51,014 nucleotides of DNA, from NCBI GenBank assembly GCA_025997675.1, contig BNUX01000011.1:1-51014 (forward strand), in the 5' to 3' direction. Shown piece after piece: positions 31,783 to 40,026 of this stretch (position 1 is the stretch's first letter; the number at the start of each line of letters is the position of its first letter). The stretch comes from Spirochaetia bacterium (lineage in GTDB: Bacteria > Spirochaetota > Spirochaetia > Treponematales > Breznakiellaceae). Below the pieces are notes generated by a model that was not told where the DNA came from, searched no databases, and saw only the letters and a list, made by a program, of their open reading frames with translations. The position numbers were made by a program, and so were the translations under genes.

Positions 31783-33110
31783 AGGTATTAATAGTAGATG
31801 ATGAGCGGAATATCCGGGAGTCCCTGAAAAAATATTTAAGACTGGAGTCTATTGATTCGGCGGCGGCGGAAACCGGAGAATCGGCGCTCCGCTGCCTTGA
31901 GCGGGAAGCCTTTGACGCGGTTGTTCTGGACTTGCGGCTGCCGGGAATGAGCGGGCAGGAGGTACTGGCCTGGATCAACAGCCGGGGGATTATCGCCCCG
32001 GTGATCATGATCTCCGCCCACGGGCAAATTGCCGATGCGGTGGCAGCCCTGAAGGCCGGGGCGAAGGACTATCTGGTAAAGCCCTTTGATCCTGCAGAGT
32101 TGGTGATCAAGCTCCGTTACCTGGTGGAGGACAAGCGCCGGGAGAATAGCCTGGAGGCGGAGAAACGAAACGCCGGCGGGGTAAATCTCCTCATCGGCGA
32201 TACCGTAGTTATGCGGGAACTTTCCGCCCAGATAGATAAGATAGCCGGGTCGGATGTTACCGTGCTGATCACCGGGGAAAGCGGGACCGGCAAGGAGGTA
32301 GTCGCCCGGGAGATCCACCGCCGGGGCAAATACGCAGAGGAACCCTTCGCGGCGGTGAACATTGGCGGTATCCACGAGGGGCTTATGGAAAGTGAACTCT
32401 TCGGCCACGAAAAGGGCGCCTTTACCGGGGCGGCCGGCCGTAAGCAGGGGCTCTTTGAGCTTGCCGGCAGGGGCTGTCTTTTTCTGGACGAGATTGGCGA
32501 AATGCCTGTCAGCCTTCAGGTCAAACTCCTGCGGGTACTCCAGGAACGAAGGATCCGCCGCCTGGGGGGTAACGACGATATCCCCGTCAACGCCCGGATC
32601 ATCTCGGCCACCAACCGGGATATCGAAAACCTGGTTCGGGAGGGCCGGTTCCGGGAGGACCTCTACTACCGGCTCAACGTATTTCGCCTGGCCATCCCCC
32701 CCCTGCGGGAACGCCGGGAGGACATTCCCCTCCTGGCAACGTATCTGCTGAAAAAACTGAGTTTTCGCATGGGCCGCCTCCTGCCCGCTCTTACCCCGGG
32801 GGCGGCGGAAAAACTCCGGGAATACCCCTTCCCCGGCAATGTCCGGGAACTGGAAAATGTCCTGGAACGGGCGCTGATTTACCGGGAAGAAGGCGCCATC
32901 ACTCCGGGGGATATCGATCTGCCCGGCGCAGCGGGTACCGCCAGGACCGCCGGCGTCAACGCCCCGCCCAGCCTGGAAACCATTGAACGGGAGGCTATAC
33001 GGAAAGCCCTGACCCGGACTAATGGGAACCGTACCCAGGCGGCGGCGGAATTGGGGATCAGCCGGAAGACTATCATCAATAAAATAAAAGCCTATGGTCT
33101 GGAATTATAG
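31779..33110 (+). CDS. NtrC-family sigma54-dependent response regulator
   Basis: 443 residues. A receiver domain (D7, D8, phospho-acceptor D51, K103 in LVKPFDP), a AAA+ domain with Walker A GESGTGKE, the sigma54-contacting GAFTGA motif (HEKGAFTGAAG), Walker B GCLFLDEIGEM and an arginine-finger region (REGRFREDLYYRLNV), and a C-terminal Fis-type helix-turn-helix (NRTQAAAELGISRKTIINKIKAYGL). It is a full activator of sigma54 RNA polymerase. The operon promoter and the promoter of the next gene both look sigma54-type, so both are natural targets. Encoded with 4-nt overlap to the kinase. Confidence 0.96.
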   Translation: MKVLIVDDERNIRESLKKYLRLESIDSAAAETGESALRCLEREAFDAVVLDLRLPGMSGQEVLAWINSRGIIAPVIMISAHGQIADAVAALKAGAKDYLVKPFDPAELVIKLRYLVEDKRRENSLEAEKRNAGGVNLLIGDTVVMRELSAQIDKIAGSDVTVLITGESGTGKEVVAREIHRRGKYAEEPFAAVNIGGIHEGLMESELFGHEKGAFTGAAGRKQGLFELAGRGCLFLDEIGEMPVSLQVKLLRVLQERRIRRLGGNDDIPVNARIISATNRDIENLVREGRFREDLYYRLNVFRLAIPPLRERREDIPLLATYLLKKLSFRMGRLLPALTPGAAEKLREYPFPGNVRELENVLERALIYREEGAITPGDIDLPGAAGTARTAGVNAPPSLETIEREAIRKALTRTNGNRTQAAAELGISRKTIINKIKAYGLEL

Positions 33111-33131
33111 TGTTTTGTATATTCTTAATAC

Positions 33132-33179
33132 GAAGAGAAGTATGATAATTCATACAAATCGGCGATTCTCTTCTTTTTC
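33132..33179 (+). terminator. Predicted terminator after the response-regulator gene
   Basis: GAAGAGAA (33132-33139) pairs with TTCTCTTC (33166-33173), followed by TTTTT. A second small hairpin GTATGA-TAAT-TCATAC (33140-33155) lies inside the loop. It separates the efflux/two-component operon from the sigma-factor gene. Confidence 0.6.
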
Positions 33180-33251
33180 ATCGCCGGTATAAATGATTTA
33201 TTTCTTTACTACGAAAGGAATTAGAAAAATCCTCTCAAAAATGCAAGGTCA

Positions 33252-33267
33252 TGGCATGGAAATTGCT
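33252..33267 (+). promoter_or_regulatory. Predicted sigma54 promoter of the RpoD/RpoS-like sigma factor gene
   Basis: TGGCAT (33252-33257), five bases, TTGCT (33263-33267), with GG and GC 10 nt apart. The following 11 bases TTGCTAGTATA are identical to the macA promoter. Predicted start of transcription is near 33278, 24 nt before the ATG. An extended -10 site (TGCTAGTAT) is an alternative reading. Confidence 0.65.
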
Positions 33268-33301
33268 AGTATAGTATCAGTATACGAATGAGGAGGACAC
33301 C

Positions 33302-34129
33302 ATGGACAAAAACTTACAACATTATTATGACCAGATTAAAAAGATTCCTCTCTTAAGCTTTGAAGAAGAACTGGAATTATCCAAACAGATACAGGACGGG
33401 AATGAGGCGGCCCGTAAGCGGCTGATAGAAGCAAATTTGCGGCTGGTGGTGAAGGTCGCCCGTGCCTATACGACGGTGGATGTGCCCTTCATGGATATCG
33501 TTCAGGAAGGGAATCTCGGTCTGATGCACGCCGCTGAAAAATACGATCACCGGAAGCAGGTCCGTTTTTCAACCTACGCCGGCTGGTGGATTCGTCAATT
33601 CATCATCCGTTCTTTGTCCACCAAACGCCGGGCAATCCGCCTGCCCCTCCGGAAGGAAGAGATCCTCCTCCGCATACAGCGCGCCTATCATACCCTCAGC
33701 CAAACCTTGACCCATACCCCAAGCAATAAGGAAATCGCCGTCGAGATCGGGGTACCGGAGGAGGAGGTTGATTTTATCCTGGGGATAGCCAATGGCTTTA
33801 TCTCCTTAGACAAGGATACCGGAACCGATGAATCAATTACCCTGGCGGAACTCCAGGAAGATTATACCTACAACCCGGAACGGAACTTCTTAAAAGAATC
33901 CTCCCGGAATGCGGCCATCCATTTTCTTGGCCGCCTGAAGGATCGGGAAAGGCGGATTCTCATGTACCGTTACCAGCTTAACGGCGGTGAGCGGCACTCC
34001 CTTAAAAAAATCGGTGACAAGATGGGTATATCCGCAGAGATGGTCCGCCAGATTGAAATCAAGGCCCTGAAAAAGATGCGGAGCTCCGCGGATGAACTGC
34101 GGAACTGTATGTACGAAGAGGCAATGTAA
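33302..34129 (+). CDS. RpoD/RpoS-family alternative sigma factor (group 2-like)
   Basis: 275 residues. It has region 1.2 (YYDQIKKIPLLSFEEELELSKQI), regions 2.1-2.4 (IEANLRLVVKVARAY, FMDIVQEGNLGLMHA, RFSTYAGWWIRQFIIRS), region 3 (LPLRKEEILLRIQRAYHTL) and region 4 with a helix-turn-helix (SLKKIGDKMGISAEMVRQIEIKALKKM). Region 1.1 is absent, as in group 2 factors and Borrelia RpoS, which is of similar size. AGGAGGA precedes the ATG. The gene directly follows an NtrC-class regulator and has a sigma54-like promoter, so it may be the output of a phosphorelay-controlled cascade. It is not the primary sigma factor by its size. Confidence 0.88.
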   Translation: MDKNLQHYYDQIKKIPLLSFEEELELSKQIQDGNEAARKRLIEANLRLVVKVARAYTTVDVPFMDIVQEGNLGLMHAAEKYDHRKQVRFSTYAGWWIRQFIIRSLSTKRRAIRLPLRKEEILLRIQRAYHTLSQTLTHTPSNKEIAVEIGVPEEEVDFILGIANGFISLDKDTGTDESITLAELQEDYTYNPERNFLKESSRNAAIHFLGRLKDRERRILMYRYQLNGGERHSLKKIGDKMGISAEMVRQIEIKALKKMRSSADELRNCMYEEAM

Positions 34130-34146
34130 ATAGTAGACTAATCCCC

Positions 34147-35169
34147 ATGAAGATCCTGGGGATTGAGTCTTCCTGCGATGAATGCGCCGCTGCGGTGGTG
34201 GAGGACGGCACGCGGGTTCTCTCCAACGTGGTGGCCACCCAGATACCCTTTCATGCGAAATACAACGGGGTGGTCCCCGAAATCGCAAGCCGTATGCACA
34301 CCGAGTGGATCGACGGCGTTGTCAAAGAAGCCCTGGAAAAAGCCGGCCTGGGCTCCGCCGACCTTGACGGGGTCGCCGCCACCGCCCATCCGGGCCTCCT
34401 GGGCTCCCTCCTGGTGGGCCTTAGTTTTGCCAAGGCCTTTGCCTGGGCGAGGGGGCTCCCCTTTATCGCCATAAACCATATGCTGGCCCATCTCTACGCC
34501 CCCCAATTAGCGCCCGGCGCCGCTGCGGAGTACCCCTTCCTGGGGCTCCTGGTCTCCGGGGGTCACAGCATCATTTGCCGGGTAGACGACTTTGACAATA
34601 TCACCGTCCTGGGAACCACCATTGACGATGCGGTGGGGGAAGCCTTTGACAAGGTGTCCAAGTTTTACGGCTTCGGCTATCCCGGCGGGGCTTATATCGA
34701 CAAGCTGGCGAAGGCCGGGGACCCCACAGCCTTTCGCTTCCCCATGCCCAGCCTCCATAAGGGGGATCATCCCTACGATGTGTCCTACTCGGGGCTGAAG
34801 ACTGCGGTGATCAACCAACTGGACCAGTTCCGCAATAGAAACACGGTGACGGTGCGTCCTGAAGATATTGCTGCCTCGTTCCAGAAAACTGCGGTAGAGA
34901 TACTGCTCCGTTCCCTCTTCCGGGCTGCGGAGGATACGGGGCTTAGCACCATTGTGGCAGGCGGCGGGGTGGCTGCCAACTCGTACCTCCGCTCCCGGCT
35001 TGCCGAGCGGACGGACCTTCGCTGCGTGTTCCCTCCCCTGGAGTTCTGCGGGGACAACGGCGCCATGGTTGCGGGGATTGGGTACCGGTACCTCGTCAGG
35101 GGAGACCGCTCACCGCTGAACGTAGTGGCCTCGGCACGGGTGCAGGGGTTTAAGAAGCGGTATCCTTGA
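34147..35169 (+). CDS. tsaD: tRNA threonylcarbamoyladenosine synthase subunit TsaD
   Basis: 340 residues, full length. Transfers the threonylcarbamoyl group to A37 of ANN-decoding tRNAs with TsaB, TsaE and TsaC. ASKHA-fold markers: ILGIESSCDECAAAVV at the start, metal ligands H111 and H115 (NHMLAHLYAP), SGGHS, the GEAFDKVSK motif, SGLKTAV, GGGVAANSYLR and CGDNGAM with a late metal-binding Asp. It lies 17 nt after the sigma gene with a weak ribosome binding site, so it may be co-transcribed. Its end converges on the YciI-like gene. Confidence 0.96.
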   Translation: MKILGIESSCDECAAAVVEDGTRVLSNVVATQIPFHAKYNGVVPEIASRMHTEWIDGVVKEALEKAGLGSADLDGVAATAHPGLLGSLLVGLSFAKAFAWARGLPFIAINHMLAHLYAPQLAPGAAAEYPFLGLLVSGGHSIICRVDDFDNITVLGTTIDDAVGEAFDKVSKFYGFGYPGGAYIDKLAKAGDPTAFRFPMPSLHKGDHPYDVSYSGLKTAVINQLDQFRNRNTVTVRPEDIAASFQKTAVEILLRSLFRAAEDTGLSTIVAGGGVAANSYLRSRLAERTDLRCVFPPLEFCGDNGAMVAGIGYRYLVRGDRSPLNVVASARVQGFKKRYP

Positions 35170-35178
35170 GCATACTAA

Positions 35179-35472
35179 TTAATTTTTTTGCAAATAGTTG
35201 TTTGCCCTGTTTGATTCAATCAGTTCATAGATGGTATACTTAGAAAAGTATCCTTCGCTGGTAAACGGGTCCTGTAATACATATTGTTCGGCCTGTTCAT
35301 ACGTATCAGCCAAGAGTATCTGCATAATACCGTCACGGTTCCTGAAGGGGCCGCACAGGAAAAGAACATTATTATTGTCCAGGTTTTTGATATGCTCAAC
35401 ATGACTGGCCTGCAGCTCCTTACTTAAAGGTTTATCGCTTTTGCCGTCAAACAGCACAATATATTTTGTCAC
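35179..35472 (-). CDS. YciI-like protein
   Basis: 97 residues. The pattern (KYIVLFDGK, LQASHVEHIKNLDNNN, FLCGPFRNRDGIMQILLADTYEQAEQYVLQDPFTSEGYF) matches the YciI/YCII family: dimeric alpha-beta-barrel proteins with a His-Asp pair, sometimes acting as dehalogenases or lactonase-like enzymes, mostly unassigned. H24 and D68 region residues are conserved here (HVEH, DPF). Its GTG start overlaps the dhaL stop, and it is the last gene of the sugar operon, so a role in the same catabolic pathway is inferred. Confidence 0.75.
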   Translation of the reverse strand: MTKYIVLFDGKSDKPLSKELQASHVEHIKNLDNNNVLFLCGPFRNRDGIMQILLADTYEQAEQYVLQDPFTSEGYFSKYTIYELIESNRANNYLQKN

Positions 35473-36107
35473 CTGCCCTGCTCCTTAATCGAATCCGCCA
35501 GACCCTGCATGATAAATACCGCAACCTGTGCGCCGGGGTCCTTCAAATCTCTGGAGGCCTCCCCCCGGGCAGCCGCCCTGCCGTGCTTTGCAAGCATACC
35601 CTGGGTATGCTCATACCCTTCTTCAGCAGCATTTACCGCAAGACCGGCAGCTTTATCCAGGGATGCGCCCCCTTCCAAAGAAGATTTCAGGGCATTCACC
35701 GCAGGTAAAATCCCATCAAGAAAGGTTTTTTCCCCCGGTTTTGCCCCGCCCCGGGCAGCAACGCCGTCCGCATAGGACGAAAATAGTAATACTATTTTCC
35801 CCGGATCGAGGCTGGTCTCACCCTTTAACATCCTGCCTGCATTCATAAGGCCCGATGCCATAAGGGTTCCCATGGTTGACGGTACGGCGGAGGACATAGC
35901 CTTTCCGGCGAAGTACAACAGTTTGCCGATATCCGTTTCACCGGATTCCGCAGCCGCCTTTGCGGCAGCCGCGAACCCATCACTCATGGTGAGACCTAAA
36001 TCTCCATCTCCTACAACACTATCGAGCTCTATCAGGTAATCCCTTTTCTGAGCCATGATAGCGCTGATGGCGCTTAGCAAATTTTTTATAAACCCTGTTT
36101 CCATCAT
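35469..36107 (-). CDS. dhaL: Dihydroxyacetone kinase-type subunit DhaL
   Basis: 212 residues. The ATP-binding helical-barrel subunit; the GDGDLGLTMSDG motif (D34, D36) holds Mg-ATP. Together with DhaK it would phosphorylate dihydroxyacetone or a related ketose. No PTS-type DhaM gene is in the window, consistent with direct ATP use. Located between dhaK (10 nt gap) and the YciI-like gene (4-nt overlap). Confidence 0.9.
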   Translation of the reverse strand: MMETGFIKNLLSAISAIMAQKRDYLIELDSVVGDGDLGLTMSDGFAAAAKAAAESGETDIGKLLYFAGKAMSSAVPSTMGTLMASGLMNAGRMLKGETSLDPGKIVLLFSSYADGVAARGGAKPGEKTFLDGILPAVNALKSSLEGGASLDKAAGLAVNAAEEGYEHTQGMLAKHGRAAARGEASRDLKDPGAQVAVFIMQGLADSIKEQGR

Positions 36108-36117
36108 AAACCTTTCT

Positions 36118-37125
36118 TCAGAATTGTTTGAATATGGGCGCCTCGGCCGGGGCCAGAAGCAATCGCTTCAATTCTTCATCCAGCTTAAGCACCGAAATGG
36201 AAAATCCCGCCATTTCCAATGAAGTAGCGTATTCACCGGCATAGTATTTGACAACCTTCAGCTTTTTCCCGGAAACAATCTGATTTATACGGCGAATTAC
36301 CACATATTGTTCCTCAAGCGGAGTCGCCCCAAGTCCGTTTACCAGCACGGCGATTTCATCACCCGCTTTGTATTCAAAATCATCAAGGATTGGCTTAATC
36401 ATCTCATCTACAATCTCGTCCGCCGGTCTCAGCTTACCTCGCCGTATGCCGGTTTCTCCATGGATACCCATACCGATTTCCATCTCATCATCCCCAATTT
36501 GAAAACCCGGTTTTCCAACCCGGGGAACTATACAGGGCGAAAGGGCAACCCCCAGGGTATGCACATTATCCTGAGCTTTCCCGGCGATCCGTTTTACCTC
36601 ATCCAGATTTTTCATTTCAGCAGCGGCGGCGCCCGCACACTTATAAACAAAAAATATTCCGGCAACACCTCTTCGAACGCTTTTTTCTCCGGCCGCCGGT
36701 TTCGGTGAAGCAACATCATCTCCGGCAATCACGGATTCCACACGGATATTCGCTTCCATATCTGCCATCTCGGCTGCCATATCAAAATTGAAAATGTCAC
36801 CGTTGTAATTTCCGTAGATATAAAGAACCCCCGCCCCTGAATCAATTGCCTTAGTCACATTGAACATCTGTTCAGGACTGGGTGATTGGAATACATCCCC
36901 AACGGAACAGCCGTCAATCAGTCCCTTTCCTATGTACTCAATAAACAAAGGCAGATGTCCGGAACCACCGCCGGTGGCGATACCAACTTTGCCCTTAACC
37001 TTATTGGCCGTCACCGCGCAGTGCAGATCATCCGCAGTATAGGTGATTAAATCACCGTGAGCCAGATAAAGCCCTTCCAGCATCTCGTTGATAAAGGCCT
37101 CGGGACTGTTAATTATTTTCTTCAT
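36118..37125 (-). CDS. dhaK: Dihydroxyacetone kinase-type subunit DhaK
   Basis: 335 residues. The substrate-binding subunit, with the GIATGGGSGHLPLF and SVGDVFQSPSPEQM motifs near the N-terminus and the substrate-binding His H222 in GMGIHGETG. DhaK-like kinases in sugar-uptake operons can phosphorylate other ketoses such as erythrulose, so the substrate is best treated as unknown. The absence of glycerol genes and the presence of a ribose-type importer favour a sugar-derived ketose. TTGGAGGTAAC precedes the ATG. Confidence 0.9.
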   Translation of the reverse strand: MKKIINSPEAFINEMLEGLYLAHGDLITYTADDLHCAVTANKVKGKVGIATGGGSGHLPLFIEYIGKGLIDGCSVGDVFQSPSPEQMFNVTKAIDSGAGVLYIYGNYNGDIFNFDMAAEMADMEANIRVESVIAGDDVASPKPAAGEKSVRRGVAGIFFVYKCAGAAAAEMKNLDEVKRIAGKAQDNVHTLGVALSPCIVPRVGKPGFQIGDDEMEIGMGIHGETGIRRGKLRPADEIVDEMIKPILDDFEYKAGDEIAVLVNGLGATPLEEQYVVIRRINQIVSGKKLKVVKYYAGEYATSLEMAGFSISVLKLDEELKRLLLAPAEAPIFKQF

Positions 37126-37150
37126 TCAGTTACCTCCAAGAAACAAAGTT

Positions 37151-37978
37151 TTACTCGTAATAGCCTTCGGTTGATTTTTTCAGTGTTTTAAGCTGATCCT
37201 CATCGTGGCCAAACCAAACCTGTGCGTTTTTCTCTGTCGCAATTTCCCGGATTTTTTCCGCAGTCCTTGCCCAGCCGATGCTGTCATAAATAATTCCGGG
37301 CGGCTTCAGGGGCGGGCCATAGTTCGTTGAAGTATAAATGGCATCGGCAACCAGAAGAATATTGCCGGCAGATTCAAGTTCCACTAATAAGCCCAGCATA
37401 CCATAGGAGTGTCCGGAACCAAAATTGTATATGGTAAGACCCGGTAAAAGAACCTTTTTTTCCACACCCGCAGGTAAAAGTTTCCAATTCAGTTTCTTCA
37501 TAGCGGCCTGATGCAGGTCTTCCCAAACATACACGCCCATCTCGCTGTTAAGACCAAAGGCTTTATAGGCCTGGGCAAACTCATCCTCATGGACGGTAAT
37601 TTCCGCATTGGTAAACAGTTCAAGGTTACCCGCATGATCAAAATGCATATGGGACATGACAATATATTTGATTTGTTCGGGTTTTACTTTTAATTGGGCG
37701 AGCCGCGCCGGAAACTGTTCATCATCAGCGGCCTCATAATTATTCATGGTCTTAAGGGACTGGGGGAAACGCTTTGTCATACCCTCCGGATTCACGGAAG
37801 TATCAAAAAGTACATACCCGTCGGGATGTTCAATCAACACTGCATAGGTGGGTGTCCGGGACCATACCGGCACAGGGTTACGGTTTTTCTCAGTGGCCTG
37901 GGTCAACCCGGCAATCAGAATAGATTTGTCCTGGGGCAGAACGCCGGTGGCCAAAACATAGAGTTTAATACCTTTCAT
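37151..37978 (-). CDS. Metallo-beta-lactamase-fold hydrolase (AHL-lactonase-like)
   Basis: 275 residues. The MBL zinc site is complete: H110-x-H112-x-D114-H115 in SHMHFDHAGN, then GSGHS, VADAIY and FGHDEDQ supply the remaining ligands. The closest family by eye is the N-acyl homoserine lactonase group, which opens lactone rings. In a sugar operon a sugar-lactone hydrolase is a sensible alternative to quorum quenching. No signal peptide. AGGAGAAG precedes the ATG. It sits between the transporter and kinase genes. Confidence 0.85.
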   Translation of the reverse strand: MKGIKLYVLATGVLPQDKSILIAGLTQATEKNRNPVPVWSRTPTYAVLIEHPDGYVLFDTSVNPEGMTKRFPQSLKTMNNYEAADDEQFPARLAQLKVKPEQIKYIVMSHMHFDHAGNLELFTNAEITVHEDEFAQAYKAFGLNSEMGVYVWEDLHQAAMKKLNWKLLPAGVEKKVLLPGLTIYNFGSGHSYGMLGLLVELESAGNILLVADAIYTSTNYGPPLKPPGIIYDSIGWARTAEKIREIATEKNAQVWFGHDEDQLKTLKKSTEGYYE

Positions 37979-38029
37979 AATCTTCTCCTCAAAAAAACAT
38001 TTAAATGACCGCTACGCAGCCATGCTGTT

Positions 38030-39028
38030 TTACGCCCTTAGTTTTAAATCCCGGGTATAGGCGGTGATCATAAAGAGTAATATCAAGCCCTGAATGAAGG
38101 TTCTCATACCCTGGGGAATGTTAACCGCGATCAGTACACTGGACAGAACAATCATCAGTATGGCGCCCAGAGCCGCGCCAAAGAAACTCCCCTTGCCGCC
38201 GGATAATGCGGTCCCCCCGATAACAACCGCCGCGATGGTCATAATAGTATACCCGTCACCAATGTTGATGGTTGCCGAACCTACCACCCCAAGCAGTAAA
38301 AATCCGCTCATGGAGTTAAAGATACCCGCGATTACATAGGTCATGACCACAATAAAACTGATATTAACCCCGGAAAGAAGCGCGGTATTTCTGTTGGTTC
38401 CCACAAGAAACAGGCCCCTCCCGAACTTTGTCCTTGAAAGCAGGAGCTGGATCAATACCGTTACTGCCATGCCAACCACAATAAGCCACCGGACATGGCC
38501 GAACGCATTGCCGGTTGAAATCTCAAGCAATAGTTTCGGCGCCCGGCCCGACGGAGCCCCACCGGTATACGCAACAACCGCGCCCCGGACTACGGTAGCC
38601 ATAGCCATGGTCAGAACAAAGGGAGGAACCTTGATATAATTGATAATCAAACCATTTATCAGCCCAATTCCGCCGCCAAGCAGGGTCAGTCCAACCAGCG
38701 CACGGACCAGATGATCCCCTTCCATCCCGGCAAAAACAGCGCCCATGATCGCCCCCATGGAGATCATGGAATCTATGGACAAATCCAATCCGCCGTTACC
38801 GGATGTTATTATCAGTGTCTGCCCGATACAGGCAATCGCAAGCACCGAAGAAAGGGCAAGGGTACTGATTATTCCGGCCGGGCTTCCGAATCCGGGGCTG
38901 AGAATGTTGCCGACAATAATCAAAACTACGATCGCCAGAAACGTAAAAGTACAGATCCGTACGGTAGGGTTTGACAGGGGGCTGCGATAACTGTCTTTAT
39001 CAAGTACTGCTTTTGCGATCTTTGACAT
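38030..39028 (-). CDS. Ribose-type (CUT2) ABC transporter permease
   Basis: 332 residues. A hydrophobic multi-pass membrane protein of the RbsC type (TFLAIVVLIIVGNILSPGF; SNNGGLDLSID-like SGNGGLDLSIDSMISMGAI; IGDGYTIMTIAAVVIGGTALSGGKGS). An in-frame TTG at 39046 precedes it, but the AGGAGG ribosome binding site lies inside that extension and 7 nt before ATG 39028, so the ATG is chosen. It pairs with the adjacent permease to form the membrane channel. Confidence 0.93.
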   Translation of the reverse strand: MSKIAKAVLDKDSYRSPLSNPTVRICTFTFLAIVVLIIVGNILSPGFGSPAGIISTLALSSVLAIACIGQTLIITSGNGGLDLSIDSMISMGAIMGAVFAGMEGDHLVRALVGLTLLGGGIGLINGLIINYIKVPPFVLTMAMATVVRGAVVAYTGGAPSGRAPKLLLEISTGNAFGHVRWLIVVGMAVTVLIQLLLSRTKFGRGLFLVGTNRNTALLSGVNISFIVVMTYVIAGIFNSMSGFLLLGVVGSATINIGDGYTIMTIAAVVIGGTALSGGKGSFFGAALGAILMIVLSSVLIAVNIPQGMRTFIQGLILLFMITAYTRDLKLRA

Positions 39029-39042
39029 CCGCTGTCCTCCTG

Positions 39043-40026
39043 TCAATCCTTAACGCCGCTTAACAAGGGCCGGTTTTTCCTCATATTCGAAAAAGCTGAT
39101 ATACCAACGATACAGAGTAGTACAACTAATCCGGAGATAAAACTTTGCAGGTACGGCGATATACGGATTGAAATAACTATGTTGAATACCAGGGCCAGGA
39201 AAAAAGCCCCGAGTATCGAGCCGATGATGCTTCCCTTGCCGCCTGAAAGGGAGATTCCCCCGATAACGCAGGCGGCGACACTATTCAAAGTCAGCGGAAG
39301 CCCCACTTTGGCGCTCCCGGACCCAATGGAACCGGACACCGCGATACCCGCAATTGCCGCAGCAAAACCCGCAAAGGCATAGGCGAAAAACTGCACCCGT
39401 TTAACCTTGATTGCCGAAACAAAGGCCATCCGTAAATTTTCCCCCACGGCGAACAATTGCTTCCCCAGGGGTGTAAAATAGATAATCAGCCAGCAGGCGG
39501 CAACCAGCAGCACAAAAATGAGGGGAAGGGGCAGTATAGAGATTGAATCCATGTACCACAGCACATACTTCATGGGAACCTTTCCCCCGGGGGCCGGTAA
39601 AATAGCCAATGCTATGCCGCTTGCGATTGACTGAGTGGCCAGGGTAACAAGCATCGCATTGACCCGGAACATACTTACCACAAGTCCGTTAATACAGCCC
39701 AGTGCTATTCCAACCAAGCCGCCCAGGGTAAAGGCAAGCAGGGGATCAAAATTCAAGCCAATCAGATGCACGATCAGTACATTAACCAGGGTCATGATAG
39801 CGCCGATTGATATATCAATGCCCCCGGAAATAAGCACCACAAATTGACCTATGGAAAGAATCATAACCGGAATGTATGCGCCGATAAAATTCGGCAGGTA
39901 CAGTTTTGAAAGGAAGAATGGTGAAATAACCGCGGAAACTACGGTAAAAATAATGACCAGCAGCAATGATGGAAGGGGCGTCCATTCCAAAAGCGGGTTA
40001 ATATACGAGTTTATCTTTAGTTTCAT
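39043..40026 (-). CDS. Ribose-type (CUT2) ABC transporter permease
   Basis: 327 residues. The second RbsC-like permease (FVVLISGGIDISIGAIMTLVNV; VAACVIGGISLSGGKGSIIGS). Two different permeases in one operon suggest a heterodimeric channel, as in some AI-2 (Lsr) and other CUT2 importers. Its ATG overlaps the ATPase stop (ATGA). Confidence 0.93.
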   Translation of the reverse strand: MKLKINSYINPLLEWTPLPSLLLVIIFTVVSAVISPFFLSKLYLPNFIGAYIPVMILSIGQFVVLISGGIDISIGAIMTLVNVLIVHLIGLNFDPLLAFTLGGLVGIALGCINGLVVSMFRVNAMLVTLATQSIASGIALAILPAPGGKVPMKYVLWYMDSISILPLPLIFVLLVAACWLIIYFTPLGKQLFAVGENLRMAFVSAIKVKRVQFFAYAFAGFAAAIAGIAVSGSIGSGSAKVGLPLTLNSVAACVIGGISLSGGKGSIIGSILGAFFLALVFNIVISIRISPYLQSFISGLVVLLCIVGISAFSNMRKNRPLLSGVKD

